This document shows, piece after piece, positions 1 through 10,321 of a DNA stretch of 64,000 bases (the first letter of the stretch is position 1; every line of letters begins with the position of its first letter). A program made the translations under genes and the position numbers. The DNA is taken from assembly GCF_023101765.2 (NCBI RefSeq), contig NC_064217.1, positions 10,699,788 through 10,763,787 of the forward strand, given 5' to 3'. The DNA is from Spodoptera frugiperda (Eukaryota > Arthropoda > Insecta > Lepidoptera > Noctuidae). A model generated the notes under the pieces. The model had not been told where the DNA came from. It did not search any database and saw only the letters and a list, made by a program, of their open reading frames with translations.

Positions 1-142
1 GCGACGATAAGACATAATCATACATTCTTGACATTATGTACCGTCCCTGTTATCCACACAATAGATATATTACAGTGATTAACATTGATTTTTATTTACT
101 TACCTATTCTATCCTAAGTACTTTTATTACAGTAGTATCATG

Positions 143-591
143 TACTAGCTACTCGCACTCGGTTTCACCCGCTTTACTCTGCGTCTATTGATTGTAGCGT
201 GATGTTATGTAGCTTATAACCTTCCTCAAGAAATGGTCTATTCAACACAAAAACAATTATTCAAATCGGTACAGAAGTTTAAGCGTAAAGGAGAGCACGG
301 TGTTTTGGCCTGTGGCCTAGCTCGATAAATGCATCTCCGAGCACAAAAAGAATTATTCAAATCGGTCCAGTAGTCCCGAAGATTAGTGCGTTTAAACAAA
401 CAAACACGCACAGACTGCACTAGCGGGTTCGATTCCCGCACGGAGCAATTCTTTGTGTGATCCACAAATTGTTGTTTCGGGTCTGGGTGTCATGTGTATG
501 TGAACATGTATGTTTGTAAACGCACCCACGACACAGGAGAAAATCCTAGTGTGGGGCAACGTTAAAAAAAAAAACTCTTCAGCTTTAAGGT
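143..591 (+). repeat. R5 repeat interrupted by an R3 SINE
   Basis: Bases 143-418 match the left part of the cleaner R5 copy at 5775-5988: the start with tagctact, the tttcacccgct block, the attattcaaatcggt block and the aaacaaacaaac stretch. The expected next block, ctcttcagcttta, appears only after 574, so an R3 SINE inserted between them. R5 is unclassified; similar sequences are dispersed through lepidopteran genomes. Confidence 0.7.
419..574 (+). mobile_element. R3 tRNA-derived SINE, 5'-truncated, nested in R5
   Basis: It begins inside the tRNA-like head with a perfect Pol III B box (GGTTCGATTCC). It continues through the R3 body (ccacaaattgttgtttcgg, tgtcatgtgtatgtgaac) and ends GGGGCAACGTT followed by a run of A. 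The A box is missing, so this copy is probably transcriptionally dead. Confidence 0.75.
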
Positions 592-1033
592 CGGTTCATA
601 TCTGGCGTAAAATACGTCAAGCGTATCATTGGTAGCACTGACGTATTGTCGGTTGGAACGGACGACGGAAAACCTTCAAAAGGCGCCTAGCTTGCCACCC
701 TGGTTACCCCCCTTAACATCTATAAGAAGCACCGAGTTCTCTTAGTCGTAGACACGGTCTGGATCCCCCACGGGGCAACGCCTGTTACGGCTACGGCACA
801 TCCCTAAGTTGCACGGCAGCACGTGACCACTGTGCCACCATCTTCCCTGAGACATAGTACAACCAATTAATAGACAACGAGACACCTAATCAGTCGATTA
901 GGGAATTCCGCGTAGGTATAGCACGCAATTTTGTTTACGTTTACAACTGTAGGATAAAAAATATTTAGCCATATGTAAGCTTCTTATCACTTATCATTAA
1001 TCAAAGCTAAACTTTTATCTCAGTAATCGATAT

Positions 1034-1040
1034 TATAAAT
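1034..1040 (+). promoter_or_regulatory. TATA box of protease CLP1
   Basis: TATAAAT lies 51 bases before the CLP1 ATG. A CACT-type initiator about 30 bases downstream (near 1068-1072) would leave a 5' leader of only about 20 bases, a layout typical of highly expressed insect digestive protease genes. Confidence 0.6.
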
Positions 1041-1090
1041 ATGAGTAGTGTAGCGTTGGTGCCACAAACTCACTGCGGGCGTTGTTAAAC

Positions 1091-4000
1091 ATGGACTACA
1101 AAACCGGACTTCTGGTGTTCACTCTCCTGGTTGGGTGCTTCGGTAAGTTTTTATAATTGATTCAATTATACATTTGCAAAAAATGTTAGAAAAATTAAAT
1201 GCAAGTAGCAGCGCGACAGTCGCTGCGTCGTGTGTCGCGGAATGCTCCTCATCAATATGTGTCAATACGAGCCTCTAGCATGGCTTGAAACTAGTCCAAT
1301 TTCTCGTCAAACAGTTACGTGTATAAGCCGATAACATAATAAATATAATTAAATGTGTAATAGAGCAGATCTTTCTTTATTGTTATCGTTATATCTTCCA
1401 AAGGATGGGGCTTTGAATCTTCTCGCATTTCTATTTCATTTTCTCTTTTCTTTCTTGCTCAAAACTTATTGAAGTTTTGAGCAAGAAGTCTTATTGAAGT
1501 TTTTGTGAATTTAGAGCGTTATTCGTCGCATATACCAATGTATATGCAACGAATAACGCTCTAAATTCACAAGTTGCTTCTATAATAAAATTATAGTTTT
1601 ATGTGATAAAAAACTAATAAGTGAGAGAAAATCTGTCTGATGTTGGCTTTCAGAGACATGAAACCGAATCTGTGGCACAACAGTCTTGAGTTTTCGATGT
1701 TTTATTTTTTAAAATAGCCTTCCTAATACACGTTAAATAATTGACTCCTATAAACCATGATTGACACCTTATTACAAGTAGAATGGGTATGCTGTTTGTC
1801 ATTGAGGAGTTTCAAGGGATGTTCGAGGCCTTTCATTTTCTCCGTGAAATCACTTCGAATTCTTGTTCATTAGCAAACTAATAATAAATATTTGTCTTTA
1901 AAAATATATCATCACGTAAAGGGTCCGATTTGAACAATAAATAATTAATACGTCATCACGCTTTTTTTCTAAAAGGAATATGTGGATGACAATATTTTCA
2001 ATTATATTTTAGAATCGATCATAAATCTTAAAAACGGAATCCTCTTAACCTTGATTAACCGTTAAATACCTAATTAAATACATTAATCAATAAACATATC
2101 TCACGTTTTATTATTCAGCAAGATTAAATCAAAACCAACGTAATGACACAACATTATCTGATAACAATAAGACGTAAATACTGATTAGAATTCTACGAGT
2201 TTATCCAATATTTTGGAAATAATTGGAGTCTTGTCTTTTGTTCTTGCTCTGTTGTCTCCAAAAAGAATATTATCCCATAAAAGATGACAGTTTTATATTC
2301 ATCTGATCTTACAAATAGTCTTACTGGACGATTACTAGCAGTATTTCTGTCCTGCCAAAAAATAAAATTCATTCTTTCATGTTGTGTGAGGAGCTGCAAG
2401 TGTAGATCGAGCTCACATTTGAGCAATTTTCATTTAGTGTATTGATTAAATCCTAAGGTACCATTAGACATCATACTACCTACTTATCATAATAGGTATG
2501 ATCGATTACTGCAGTATTTATCTTAGTGACGATACAGTGACTCTACTTAGCGTAATTAGAAAAGATAAGATGAATATCAATAAAATTAAGACGATTAGCG
2601 ATTTAGATTTACAAAAATACGATATAATATTAATGTTTTTCTTCATAACATTGAGTTATCGTTTCGTATCAGACACGTGCCATGAGCAACCGAATACAGA
2701 TTTGAAGGTTGAACAATATTATGACTGAAGGCATCTACGATCTAAATACAGGAATCCCTTAACCATCAAGGTTAATGAAAGAAAGTCATAGCCATCTGCA
2801 ATAGTCGTTCTTATAATCTTCATTCAAAGCAAGTAAAGGTTGTGTCCTGAGTTGGTATTTCAAAGATAAAATTGTTTCTTCCTGACTGCTATATTGCCAA
2901 ATAAGAACTATACCAACCGAAAGACCTCTTACCTAGCTTTATTAATTGGGGTCTATCTAGCACCTACTTGATATTAGTTCATGTGACGCAAACCTTTTGA
3001 GTAACTTAATTTTCCTATTTCAGCCCTTCCAGCGCCCGAAAATGACAATGACATGTCCATTTTCTTCGACCACACCGACGCCAACGCCCGTATCGTGGGT
3101 GGTACCCAGGCGGCGACAGGTAGCCACCCTCACATGGTGGCTCTGTCCTCTGGAGTGCTAGTCAGAAGCTTCCTCTGCGGTGGTTCTCTGATCACTCAGC
3201 GCACCGTCCTCACTGCTGCTCACTGCATTGCTGCCGTCTTCAGTGGCAACTCTCTCACCAGGTAAGTTCTGGCCTGTTCTTTCAACTTTGGAACTTCCAA
3301 AGTCTTAAGCATGTCTTTAGTTTCCAAATGCCAACATAATCTATAACTCAGTTCAATTTGGAATTATGAATTCTTCGAGTTTCTTGTGCATATTTGCAAA
3401 AACTGAAAATTCTAAAGTTAGTTTTTTCAATTTTAATGATTGAAACTATGTCCACAGCTCTCTCCGTGCTACCGTTGGCACCAACCGCTGGAACAGCGGT
3501 GGTACTTCCTACACTCTGTCTCGCAACGTCACCCACCCCAACTACGTCGCTGCTACCATCAAGAATGACATCGGAGTCCTCATCACCTCCTCTAACGTGG
3601 CTCTCAATAACCTAGTGCAGGTCGTGCCCATCACTTACAACTTCATCGGCCAGGGAGTTCTCTCCAGAGTTGCTGGATGGGGCAGAATCAGGGTGAGTAC
3701 CACATCAATATGTTGCCAAAATAAGAATTTGCCAAAATCATATTGTGATGTAGAATTCTTCTGCATTTCTTCTTCTAGGTCTAAAAATATTCTACTTGAT
3801 TAGTTGCAAAAAATGTTCCACAAATTCACAGTATAAGCACTACAAGTGGTTTTACTTTAGTCCTTGGATTGATCATCTTTTCCTTATTCCAGTCTGGTGG
3901 TTCCTTGTCTGCCACTCTCCTGGAGCTGACTCTCAACACCATTGACGGTAACGACTGTGTGGCTCGCGTGGCTCGCGCCTCCATCGACTTCAACGTCCGT

Positions 4001-4328
4001 GCTCCTCCTGTTGAGCCCCATATCGAGGTCTGCACCCTCCACTCCCCTGGATTCGGAACTTGCAACGTAAGTATTATTAATATTTTACTTTTAGTAAACT
4101 TACCTTTTGTAATCGTTTTAAATAAATTGACTTCTAGTTATTCTCAAACATGTTCTAAATGTTCTTCACTTTTTCCTACAGGGTGACTCTGGCAGTGCTC
4201 TGCGTCGTGTTGACAACGGCCAACAGTTCGGTATTGTGTCCTGGGGCTTCCCATGCGCTCGCGGTGCTCCTGACATGTTCGTCAGGATCAGTGCTTTCCA
4301 GAACTGGCTGAGGGCTGTCATCGTCTAA
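1091..4328 (+). CDS. CLP1: secreted brachyurin/chymotrypsin-like serine protease (S1A), 281 aa
   Basis: Five exons: 1091-1142, 3024-3261, 3458-3692, 3893-4066, 4182-4328, all with GT-AG introns (phases 1, 2, 0, 0). Residues 1-17 are a hydrophobic signal peptide. The propeptide ends at Arg40 before IVGG, the classic trypsin-activated site. The triad is His84 (TAAHC), Asp133 (KNDIGV) and Ser236 (GDSGS). Six residues before Ser236 lies Gly230 (position 189), and APD puts Asp264 at position 226, the arrangement of crab collagenase (brachyurin) rather than of trypsin (Asp189). I therefore expect a broad or chymotrypsin-like secreted endopeptidase acting in the gut lumen or in cuticle turnover. Third codon positions are strongly C/G-biased compared with CLP2 and CLP3, suggesting high expression. 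The start is fixed by the signal peptide and the TATA box. Exact substrate is unknown. Confidence 0.93.
1452..1487. repeat. Perfect 16-bp inverted repeat (hairpin), loop 4
   Basis: TTCTTGCTCAAAACTT (1452-1467) pairs perfectly with its reverse complement at 1472-1487. Part of it (cttattgaagtttt) recurs directly at 1490-1503, just before the second hairpin. Confidence 0.9.
1503..1572. repeat. Near-perfect 33-bp-stem hairpin, tiny loop
   Basis: The left arm, about 1503-1535, and the right arm, about 1540-1572, are reverse complements except for one C/T difference that could still pair as G-U in RNA. The loop is about four bases. It lies in the sense strand of CLP1 intron 1 and would form a long stem in the pre-mRNA. 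Confidence 0.9.
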
Positions 4329-4488
4329 GAACATCATAAAATGGACCGGAATAATAATAATTAAAAAATTGGTTAAGTCTTTTGTTAAATATGCCTTTCA
4401 TTTCTAGCTTTATACCTTCTTGTCGTCATCTCCTCGTCACGTCGGAGTATAGGAATAGGTGATTATATCGAAATATTTACAGCTGCTC

Positions 4489-4525
4489 CTTTTTTGAGGG
4501 GGGAAAATCACCCAATGACTCGTAT
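4489..4525 (-). repeat. R1 remnant (3' end only)
   Basis: T-run plus gggggaaaatcacccaatgact matches the 3' end of R1 in reverse. The rest of the element is absent or decayed. Confidence 0.5.
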
Positions 4526-4764
4526 GCTCCACCGTGTCCTTCGGGCGATATAGAGATACTACTATATTTAAAAGTTTCCATACCTACGCAGGTTTGTAAC
4601 GATACGATACGATACCATTTGTATTGCATCTATGTTATCCGAAATTGGAAAACTACATCGCAATCATATTCTCTAACTGCTGTAGTTTGCTATGATAATT
4701 CTAGTAGGAGTCAAAAAGCAGAAGTTATATTCCTTTTATGCGAAACGTACGAAGGATCTAGACG

Positions 4765-4823
4765 TGATTGGGCGAGGCCTTTGTTCAGCAATTGACGTCT
4801 TCTGGCTGATAATAATGATGATA
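4765..4823 (+). repeat. RTE LINE 3'-end relic
   Basis: The sequence gaggcctttgttcagcaa followed by ggctgataataatgatgat matches the terminus of the RTE element at 54905-54956 (aggcctatgtccagcagtgg, then a TGATGA tail). It is a dead-on-arrival, strongly 5'-truncated copy. Confidence 0.6.
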
Positions 4824-4972
4824 AAACAATATTGATAATGAGATTGCAGGAGTGTTAAATCTACCAAATAAAATAAGAATATTTCTCAAACGTATGCATT
4901 TGTTACTTAGTCATTACTTAACAGTTCTTAAAACTAGAAAACAAAGTCGTAGATAAATCTTAACAGTCAGAA

Positions 4973-7900
4973 TCAGTCGTTATATAGTGACATAGTAAAC
5001 TCTAAGAAGTCCTTGACACCAAGTATCCTGACATGAACGTCAGGTGCTCCCATAGCGCACATGTATCCCCAGGATACGATGCCAATCTGCTGCATCGTGC
5101 TTAACCTGACCAGAGCACTGCCGGAATCTCCCTGTGAAACAGGAAAACAGTCTGTTAGGTACAGAATACTGCTTTTTTATAGTTCAAGTTGCATCAGTAA
5201 GAGAATTCGTGAGAATAAAGAAGGTCCTACTAAAAAAATCGTTATGTAAATGATGCTCATAGTCCAGTACTGCCTGCTGTCATGAGGAACAGCTTATAAC
5301 TATTACAATAGTACTAAACAGTACTGGGTACTTAACTTCACTGACAGACAGACTGACGGACAATTCAATTTGACGTTTAGCAAAAGTGCCTAATTTAGGA
5401 TTAATTGATCCTTTGATTTAATCTTTGGTACTGGATCTAGATAGACTGGATAGTACTAAATAAATAAGCACTGTGATTAAGTAAGAACACCTAAACACAA
5501 TGTAAGTGTAGGCACCTACTGGTTCTTTAAGTAGCTTTGATAGCAAACACACATAAAATACTGACATTCATCCGAATCTCTTTAAGATTTAGATTTCTTT
5601 TATAATAGAGAAAGTAAATAAATTGCAGTCTGGTCAAGAAAGACATATACACTATACACACAACACACGACGTCACGCCTTTTTACCCCCAAAGGGGTTA
5701 GGTAGCGGTAATGCCGCTATACAATGTACATCCACTTTTCACCATTTGACATATAGTGTATATATTATACACTACTAGCTACTTCCGCGCGGTTTCACCC
5801 GCTCTGCTCGGCTCCTATTCGTCATAGCGTGATGTTTTATAGCCTATAGCCTTTCTCGATAAATGCACTATCCAACACAAAAATAATTATTCAATTCGGA
5901 CCAGTAGTGCCAGAGATTAGCGCGTTCAAACAAACAAACAAACAAACAAACTCTTCAGCTTTATTATATTATAGTATAGAGTATAGATTTGATGTCACTT
6001 ATACACCATTCAATTTAATTCTTATTCAGTACTTACAACGCACATCCCATGTCCTCGAGAGTGGAAGCTGCATATTTCAACAGCACGCTGGATTGGTGGG
6101 GCGTTGTGTTGTGATGCTACCTGCATCTGTTCTTGGCACTGGTCGTGGTCCAATATATCCACGTAGAGGACTTGCTTGTCATCAGGAGTTGGTTGTAGGT
6201 GCTGGAAGAAAGTAGAAACATATTCACTATTAACTACAGTTGTGGAAGTGGTTATTTAGCAGAATGGTTGCTAGTGCCTCTGCCAAGCAAAAGATGTCAT
6301 TAATATTGTTGATCTCAAATTTGGATTTTGGTAACTCTTAGTGCTAGTACCAAATTCGAAATTTTAGGATTAACAGCATATCTGGGTATAGGTAATGTAG
6401 TTCAATTTTTTTATGGTATAAGCTTGTCAACGTGCGTACGGATCATCTGTTCGTATGCAATCGCCAAACGCCGCCCAAGGACACCTGAAACACCAGAGGC
6501 GTTGCAAGGCGTTGCCGGCCTTTTGGGGTTAGGAATTTAAGGGTTGTTGGGATCGGGAATTCGTAATCTCAATCACATTTATTACGAAACACAAAGTAAG
6601 CGTTGTTTCACGTCGATTTTCTATGAGGACGTGCTATCACTCCGGTCGAGCCGACCAATTCGTGCCGAAGCATGGCTCTCCCACACTTAAATCATCTTAC
6701 ATCTCGATTACCTTCTACATGACTTCCAAGAAACAACCATCTTAAATAATAATTACTTCTATCTATATGACATCAACTTACTATGACATTCCCTTCGACT
6801 TTTGGCCCAGTCCGCCCCCATCCAGCAACAAAAGCCTCTTCATTTCCTTCAACGAAGTCGTAGGACAAGCTGATGAGGGCCACTCGGTCTGTCAACTCCA
6901 CTGGCGCCTCCGTCACCAACACTCCAGCATCATACTTGATGTTTGTAGAGTCCCACTGTGGATGCAAGTGGCAGCCCTTCAGGGTGACCATGGTGCCTCC
7001 TGAGTTCCACTGGTTGGATCCCACTCGGGAGTGTAAGGTGCTGGAAGGTACAATGTTATTTCTAAATAATAATTGTCATACATGTAGGTAGTTCCTATAA
7101 AAAGCAACTAGCAAATATGTATCTTTACGCTTGATCACAAAACATTGTTCTAAAACATTAATGTGTCGTTTTATGGTTGCCTGAGTATTTTTTGTAAAAT
7201 AAAACAAAACCGATAATGTTGTTTTTGCTCCACAGCAGTGTTTTAGCAGAGAAGACTGCCATACCATACATTCAGCTGTGGACCTTAAGGGGTGACGGTG
7301 ATAATGTATCCCAACGTATTTTAATTTTTTAATAGCAATTCACACAAAATCGCATATAACATGCAAAACCGAAAAGGCGATAAAGTAAAATAAAAAAATG
7401 AGCTTACTGCAACAGTCCACCGTCATCATTTATAAAAGGTTCGAGACAATGAGCTGCAGTCAGCATCAGTCGCCTGCTGATGAGGGAAGCTCCACACAGC
7501 TGGAACATGACTCGTTCTCCGAAGACCAGGGACACCATGTAAGGAGCTGAACCTTCTGCTGCATCTTCTCCGCCAACTATGAAGGCCTGATGGTCTGAAG
7601 AGGGGAGGGGAACTCCTGGAAATTGAAGAGCACGGTTAAAAGGTGATGATGAAGTGGACGTGTGGAGATACTGGAACAGATTTAGAGTTGAGTTTTCTGT
7701 GAGCGGATTGCTAGTTATTTCTTAAAGCTGTCGTTCAGTTATTGGTATACATAAATAACCACATAAATAAAAAGTAGTTTAAGGTATCCGTCCACTGGCC
7801 TGCATTCGTACGCATTCCGTATGACGTCATCAATACGCATCACATCTAGGTATTGCCGATGATGCGGATCAGTGGACGCAGTTGTATGAGTTTCTATACA

Positions 7901-8046
7901 AGACAAACTAAAATCCGTTGTGTGCGATGCATACGATGAGGACGCGTACCTTTAACCACGTCGATTAAAAATTATTTTCTCCACTTCTTACCAGAAACAA
8001 ATGCCGCCATTACTCCAAATAAGAGAAAAACTGTTAGAAATTCCAT
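4973..8046 (-). CDS. CLP2: secreted brachyurin/chymotrypsin-like serine protease (S1A), 281 aa
   Basis: On the minus strand, exons run in transcript order 8046-7992, 7615-7408, 7040-6782, 6201-6037, 5131-4973, with GT-AG introns of the same phases (1, 2, 0, 0) as CLP1 and CLP3. Residues 1-18 form a signal peptide (MEFLTVFLLFGVMAAFVS). The mature start IVGG follows Phe30, not Arg or Lys, which is unusual for an S1 zymogen. The triad is His74 (TAAHC), Asp125 (KYDAGV) and Ser232 (GDSGS). Gly226 and Asp260 occupy positions 189 and 226, as in its neighbours. Asp125 sits in YDAGVLV rather than the usual NDIG. Codon use is less GC-biased than in CLP1. All signals of a functional gene are present; specificity and activator are not known. 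Confidence 0.9.
5660..5752 (-). repeat. R4 SINE fragment
   Basis: The blocks cgtcacgcctttttaccccc, atgccgctatacaatgtaca and cacttttcaccatttg match the 3' body of the full R4 copy at 60331-60626. The tRNA-like head is absent. Confidence 0.65.
5775..5988 (+). repeat. R5 repeat, near full length
   Basis: It runs from ctagctacttccgcgcgg through tttcacccgctctgc, the agcgtgatgtttta block and the aaacaaac array to ctcttcagctttat and an atagtatag end. The same order appears inverted at 41380-41579. No coding capacity; class unknown. Confidence 0.7.
6202..6781 (-). other. CLP2 intron 3 carrying an R2 element
   Basis: About half of this 580-bp intron is the R2 repeat at 6406-6690. The remainder is AT-rich with no features. 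Confidence 0.7.
6406..6690 (-). repeat. R2 repeat, near full length, reverse orientation
   Basis: Read on the minus strand it starts near CATGCTTCGGCACGAATTGG, passes a GGCTCGACCGG box (resembling a Pol III B box) and the cgacgtgaaacaacgctta block, and ends ataccataaaaaaa. The poly(A) end and box suggest an RNA-templated short retroposon. Confidence 0.7.
7789..7960. repeat. Probable degenerate foldback element in CLP2 intron 1
   Basis: GTCCACTGG at 7789 and CAGTGGAC near 7872 are inverted. Around them are several gcat/atgc-type dyads (cattcgtacgcat, gatgcatacgatgag). It looks like a small decayed MITE but only one copy is visible. Confidence 0.3.
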
Positions 8047-8089
8047 TTTTAAATTCAAACTAATCACTTCAATTAAAAACTTATGAATG

Positions 8090-8094
8090 ACTGA
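8090..8094 (-). promoter_or_regulatory. Arthropod initiator (TCAGT) of CLP2
   Basis: On the minus strand TCAGT follows the TATA box by about 31 bases, the canonical arthropod Inr position. It gives a 5' leader of about 45 bases before the ATG at 8046. Confidence 0.7.
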
Positions 8095-8117
8095 TGAGAA
8101 ATACGAAAAATAATTAC

Positions 8118-8125
8118 TATTTATA
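8118..8125 (-). promoter_or_regulatory. TATA box of CLP2
   Basis: TATAAATA on the minus strand, correctly spaced from the TCAGT initiator at 8090-8094. Confidence 0.75.
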
Positions 8126-8625
8126 CGACATATATTTTTTTTAGTCTGTAACCGATAATAATTTTTGACAGATTAATTTTTTTTTATATATTTTTAAACA
8201 GACTTTTGCCCTTGACATTCGAAAAATGGCGATGTTTAATTAGTTGGGGTAATTAGTACAAGTAGATAATTAATAAATTAGTAAACAATAGTTACGTAGG
8301 CTGTAGTACGTTGCACTTTACTTAACCTTGGTGATAAGGTGTTATTTCGGAAAATAAATAAACAATAAAAGACAATATTACTTAGCTACTGATAACAATT
8401 ATCATGTCTCGGTGATTTAATGTTGGCAGTATGACTAAGTACACAATCCTTAATTTAGTAATGGAGATTTAAATCGCAAATCTAGTAATATCATTATAAT
8501 CCCAAAATCTCCCAAGTTGTATACTCTTTTTGTGGTCTTTAGATTATATGTAGTCCCTCTAAAGATTAAAACATAATTTAGTTGTTTGTGCAATAGTTAT
8601 TTATAATATACAGTCGGGGTCACAC

Positions 8626-8763
8626 TTTTTTTTTCTGAGTGAGGGAAATCATTCATTGACTTCTCTCGCCTTGGGAGGTCTCTAACTGACTAAAAACCAC
8701 TCCGTTTCTATTCCTGCTTTTCGAGCTGGAGCCCCGGTAACCCGCTAGACAGTACGCAGCTCC
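8626..8763 (-). repeat. R1 retroposon copy
   Basis: Minus orientation: T-run (poly(A) end), then gggaaatcattcattgactt, actgactaaaaaccactcc, gagccccggtaacccgct and cgcagctcc. About full length. Confidence 0.75.
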
Positions 8764-9118
8764 AATCAGGGACACACTAGCTGACGGATAATGGTCACAA
8801 ACCCCATGCCATGACCGAAGAATATCCTCAACACCAGGCAAATTGGATGTGTGTTACCGCCGTTAAAAAATAAATAAAAAGAAAACTTATCTACGTTGAA
8901 TGCGCCTGTCTTATTCCTTAACCTTGATAGGTATTATGATAATTTCATAAAACAATTTGTAGTAACAGTGAATAAGCAATATTGCTGTAATCAGTAGGTC
9001 AATCACCAGATTGATAATGTCCACTCTGTCTATTATTATATTGGAACGTAATTTCTTGAAAGGAAAGAAAAGAAAACAATCCTTGTATTTACAGGACAAT
9101 CACTTGTTTCCAGTATTG

Positions 9119-9332
9119 TGCGTTGCCGGCGTTTTGGGGGTTAGGTTAGGGTTGTTGGGGAATCGGGGATTGGGAAGATTGGGAAGGGGGGAATAGGGCC
9201 TCGGGTTACCTCACTCACACAACGAAACACAACGCAAGCGTTGTTTCACGTCGGTTTTCTGTGAGGCCGTGGTATCACTCCGATCGAACCGGCCCATTCG
9301 TGCCGAAGCATGGCTCTCCCACACTTAAATGA
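9119..9332 (-). repeat. R2 repeat, truncated at the poly(A) side
   Basis: gcgttgccggcgttttgggg through the ttgtttcacgtcggttttct block to gaagcatggctctcccacac. The tail segment beyond 9119 is missing. Confidence 0.7.
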
Positions 9333-9473
9333 TATAAGACCCCTTTGAATCGAGCTAATAAAACTATTGTTAGGTATATACCGGGATGAGGACAATTGAG
9401 AATTTAAATAAATCTTACTTTTCTTAATATTAGGGACATTAACTGGAGGTGCGACAACAGCCTATCTCTTTCC

Positions 9474-9665
9474 GGAGCTGCGGACTACCTAGCGGGTTAC
9501 CGGGGCTCCGGCTCGAAAAGCAGGAGTAGGAACGGAATGATTTTAGTCAGTAAGAGTCTGACACTCCCTCTTGTTTCGCCCAAGGCGGCACTTCTCTCGC
9601 TCAAGGCATTCATTGGATGCATTCCTTGCGGCATTCAAGGAAGTCATTTTCCTAATTCAAAAAAA
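9474..9665 (+). repeat. R1 retroposon copy with internal expansion
   Basis: ggagctgcggactacctagc through agtcagtaagagtctgacac. Downstream the usual cgagagaagtcattgg segment is expanded by a partial duplication (ttcattggatgcattccttg) before the A-run. Confidence 0.7.
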
Positions 9666-9893
9666 TATAAAATAATGTGTGGGGTCACTCAGCAATGAGT
9701 GTTCCCAAAACATGATCACAGTGTAGATAATGTTTATTATGTAGTGGAGACGAGATGTCTATCTAATAGGTTTGTTTATGCTGTGGAGATAAAATGCCTA
9801 TCCTATAGTCTACGTAATCTTTCAGACTACCACACAGAGTGTCATACAAACTGTACAAAATACGCATTAAGTACATAATATTATAGTATTGAT

Positions 9894-10011
9894 CCGGCTT
9901 GAAGGGCAGAAATAGGAACGTGGTGGTTTTTAGTCAGTAAGAGTCTGACATTCCCTCTCGCTTTCGCCCAAGGTGGGAGAAGCCATTGGATGATTATCCC
10001 ACCTTAAAAAA
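9894..10011 (+). repeat. R1 copy, 5'-truncated
   Basis: Starts at ccggcttgaagggcag within R1 and runs to attatcccaccttaaaaaa. Confidence 0.7.
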
Positions 10012-10213
10012 GTACCTTTATTATTAACTAAAATGCATCATACAGTAGGGCATAAGAGTGGTAATAATACTTTTATCATATTACTCATAAATGGTTTATT
10101 CGGCCTGTCTGCAGCCAGTCTGGCTTCAAAGTCAACCAAAGTCTTGTTTTCTTTAAATTTATTAATCAGTCAAATGTCTAGTAAAGGATTTAAGAGTAAT
10201 AAACATTTTCTAG

Positions 10214-10221
10214 TATAAATA
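10214..10221 (+). promoter_or_regulatory. TATA box of CLP3
   Basis: TATAAATA about 100 bases before the CLP3 ATG. A TCATT sequence at about 10244-10248 is at initiator distance. The leader would be roughly 75 bases. Confidence 0.55.
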
Positions 10222-10321
10222 ATAGTATTTTTAACAATTTTGTATCATTTACAGTTACAACTGTAAGAAGCTAATACTTACTCTCTAGTTTTGAATCCCT
10301 AATAAAATTAGTGTTCCAAAA

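Larger units (their letters stand above)
1..1030. other. Left-edge intergenic stretch
   Basis: No exon is recognisable here. The left half is an R5 repeat (about 143-591) split by an R3 SINE (419-574). From 592 to about 1030 I see ordinary AT-rich DNA leading to the TATA box of the first protease gene. A GC-richer patch at about 600-860 has no convincing open frame or splice pattern. Confidence 0.6.
1143..3023 (+). other. CLP1 intron 1 (1.9 kb)
   Basis: This intron is bounded by gtaagt and tttcag. It contains two adjacent hairpins (1452-1487 and 1503-1572) but no other recognised repeat and no coding exon. Short open frames at about 2193-2426 (-) and 2498-2728 (+) have AT-rich low-complexity translations and no splice context. 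Confidence 0.7.
4329..4972. other. Tail-to-tail spacer between CLP1 and CLP2
   Basis: There is no gene here. It holds the CLP1 3' end (no canonical AATAAA close to the stop, only an AATAAT-rich run at about 4351-4362), a small R1 remnant at about 4489-4525, an old RTE 3'-tail at about 4765-4823, and the CLP2 3' end. Confidence 0.6.
5132..6036 (-). other. CLP2 intron 4 with two repeats
   Basis: The intron holds an R4 SINE fragment (about 5660-5752) and a nearly complete R5 repeat (5775-5988). No additional exon is seen. Confidence 0.7.
8127..10213. other. Head-to-head spacer between CLP2 and CLP3
   Basis: This ~2.1-kb divergent promoter region has no coding exon. It contains R1 copies at 8626-8763, 9474-9665 and 9894-10011 and an R2 copy at 9119-9332; the rest is AT-rich. 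Any shared enhancer for the two divergent protease genes would have to lie here, but I see no specific motif. Confidence 0.6.
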
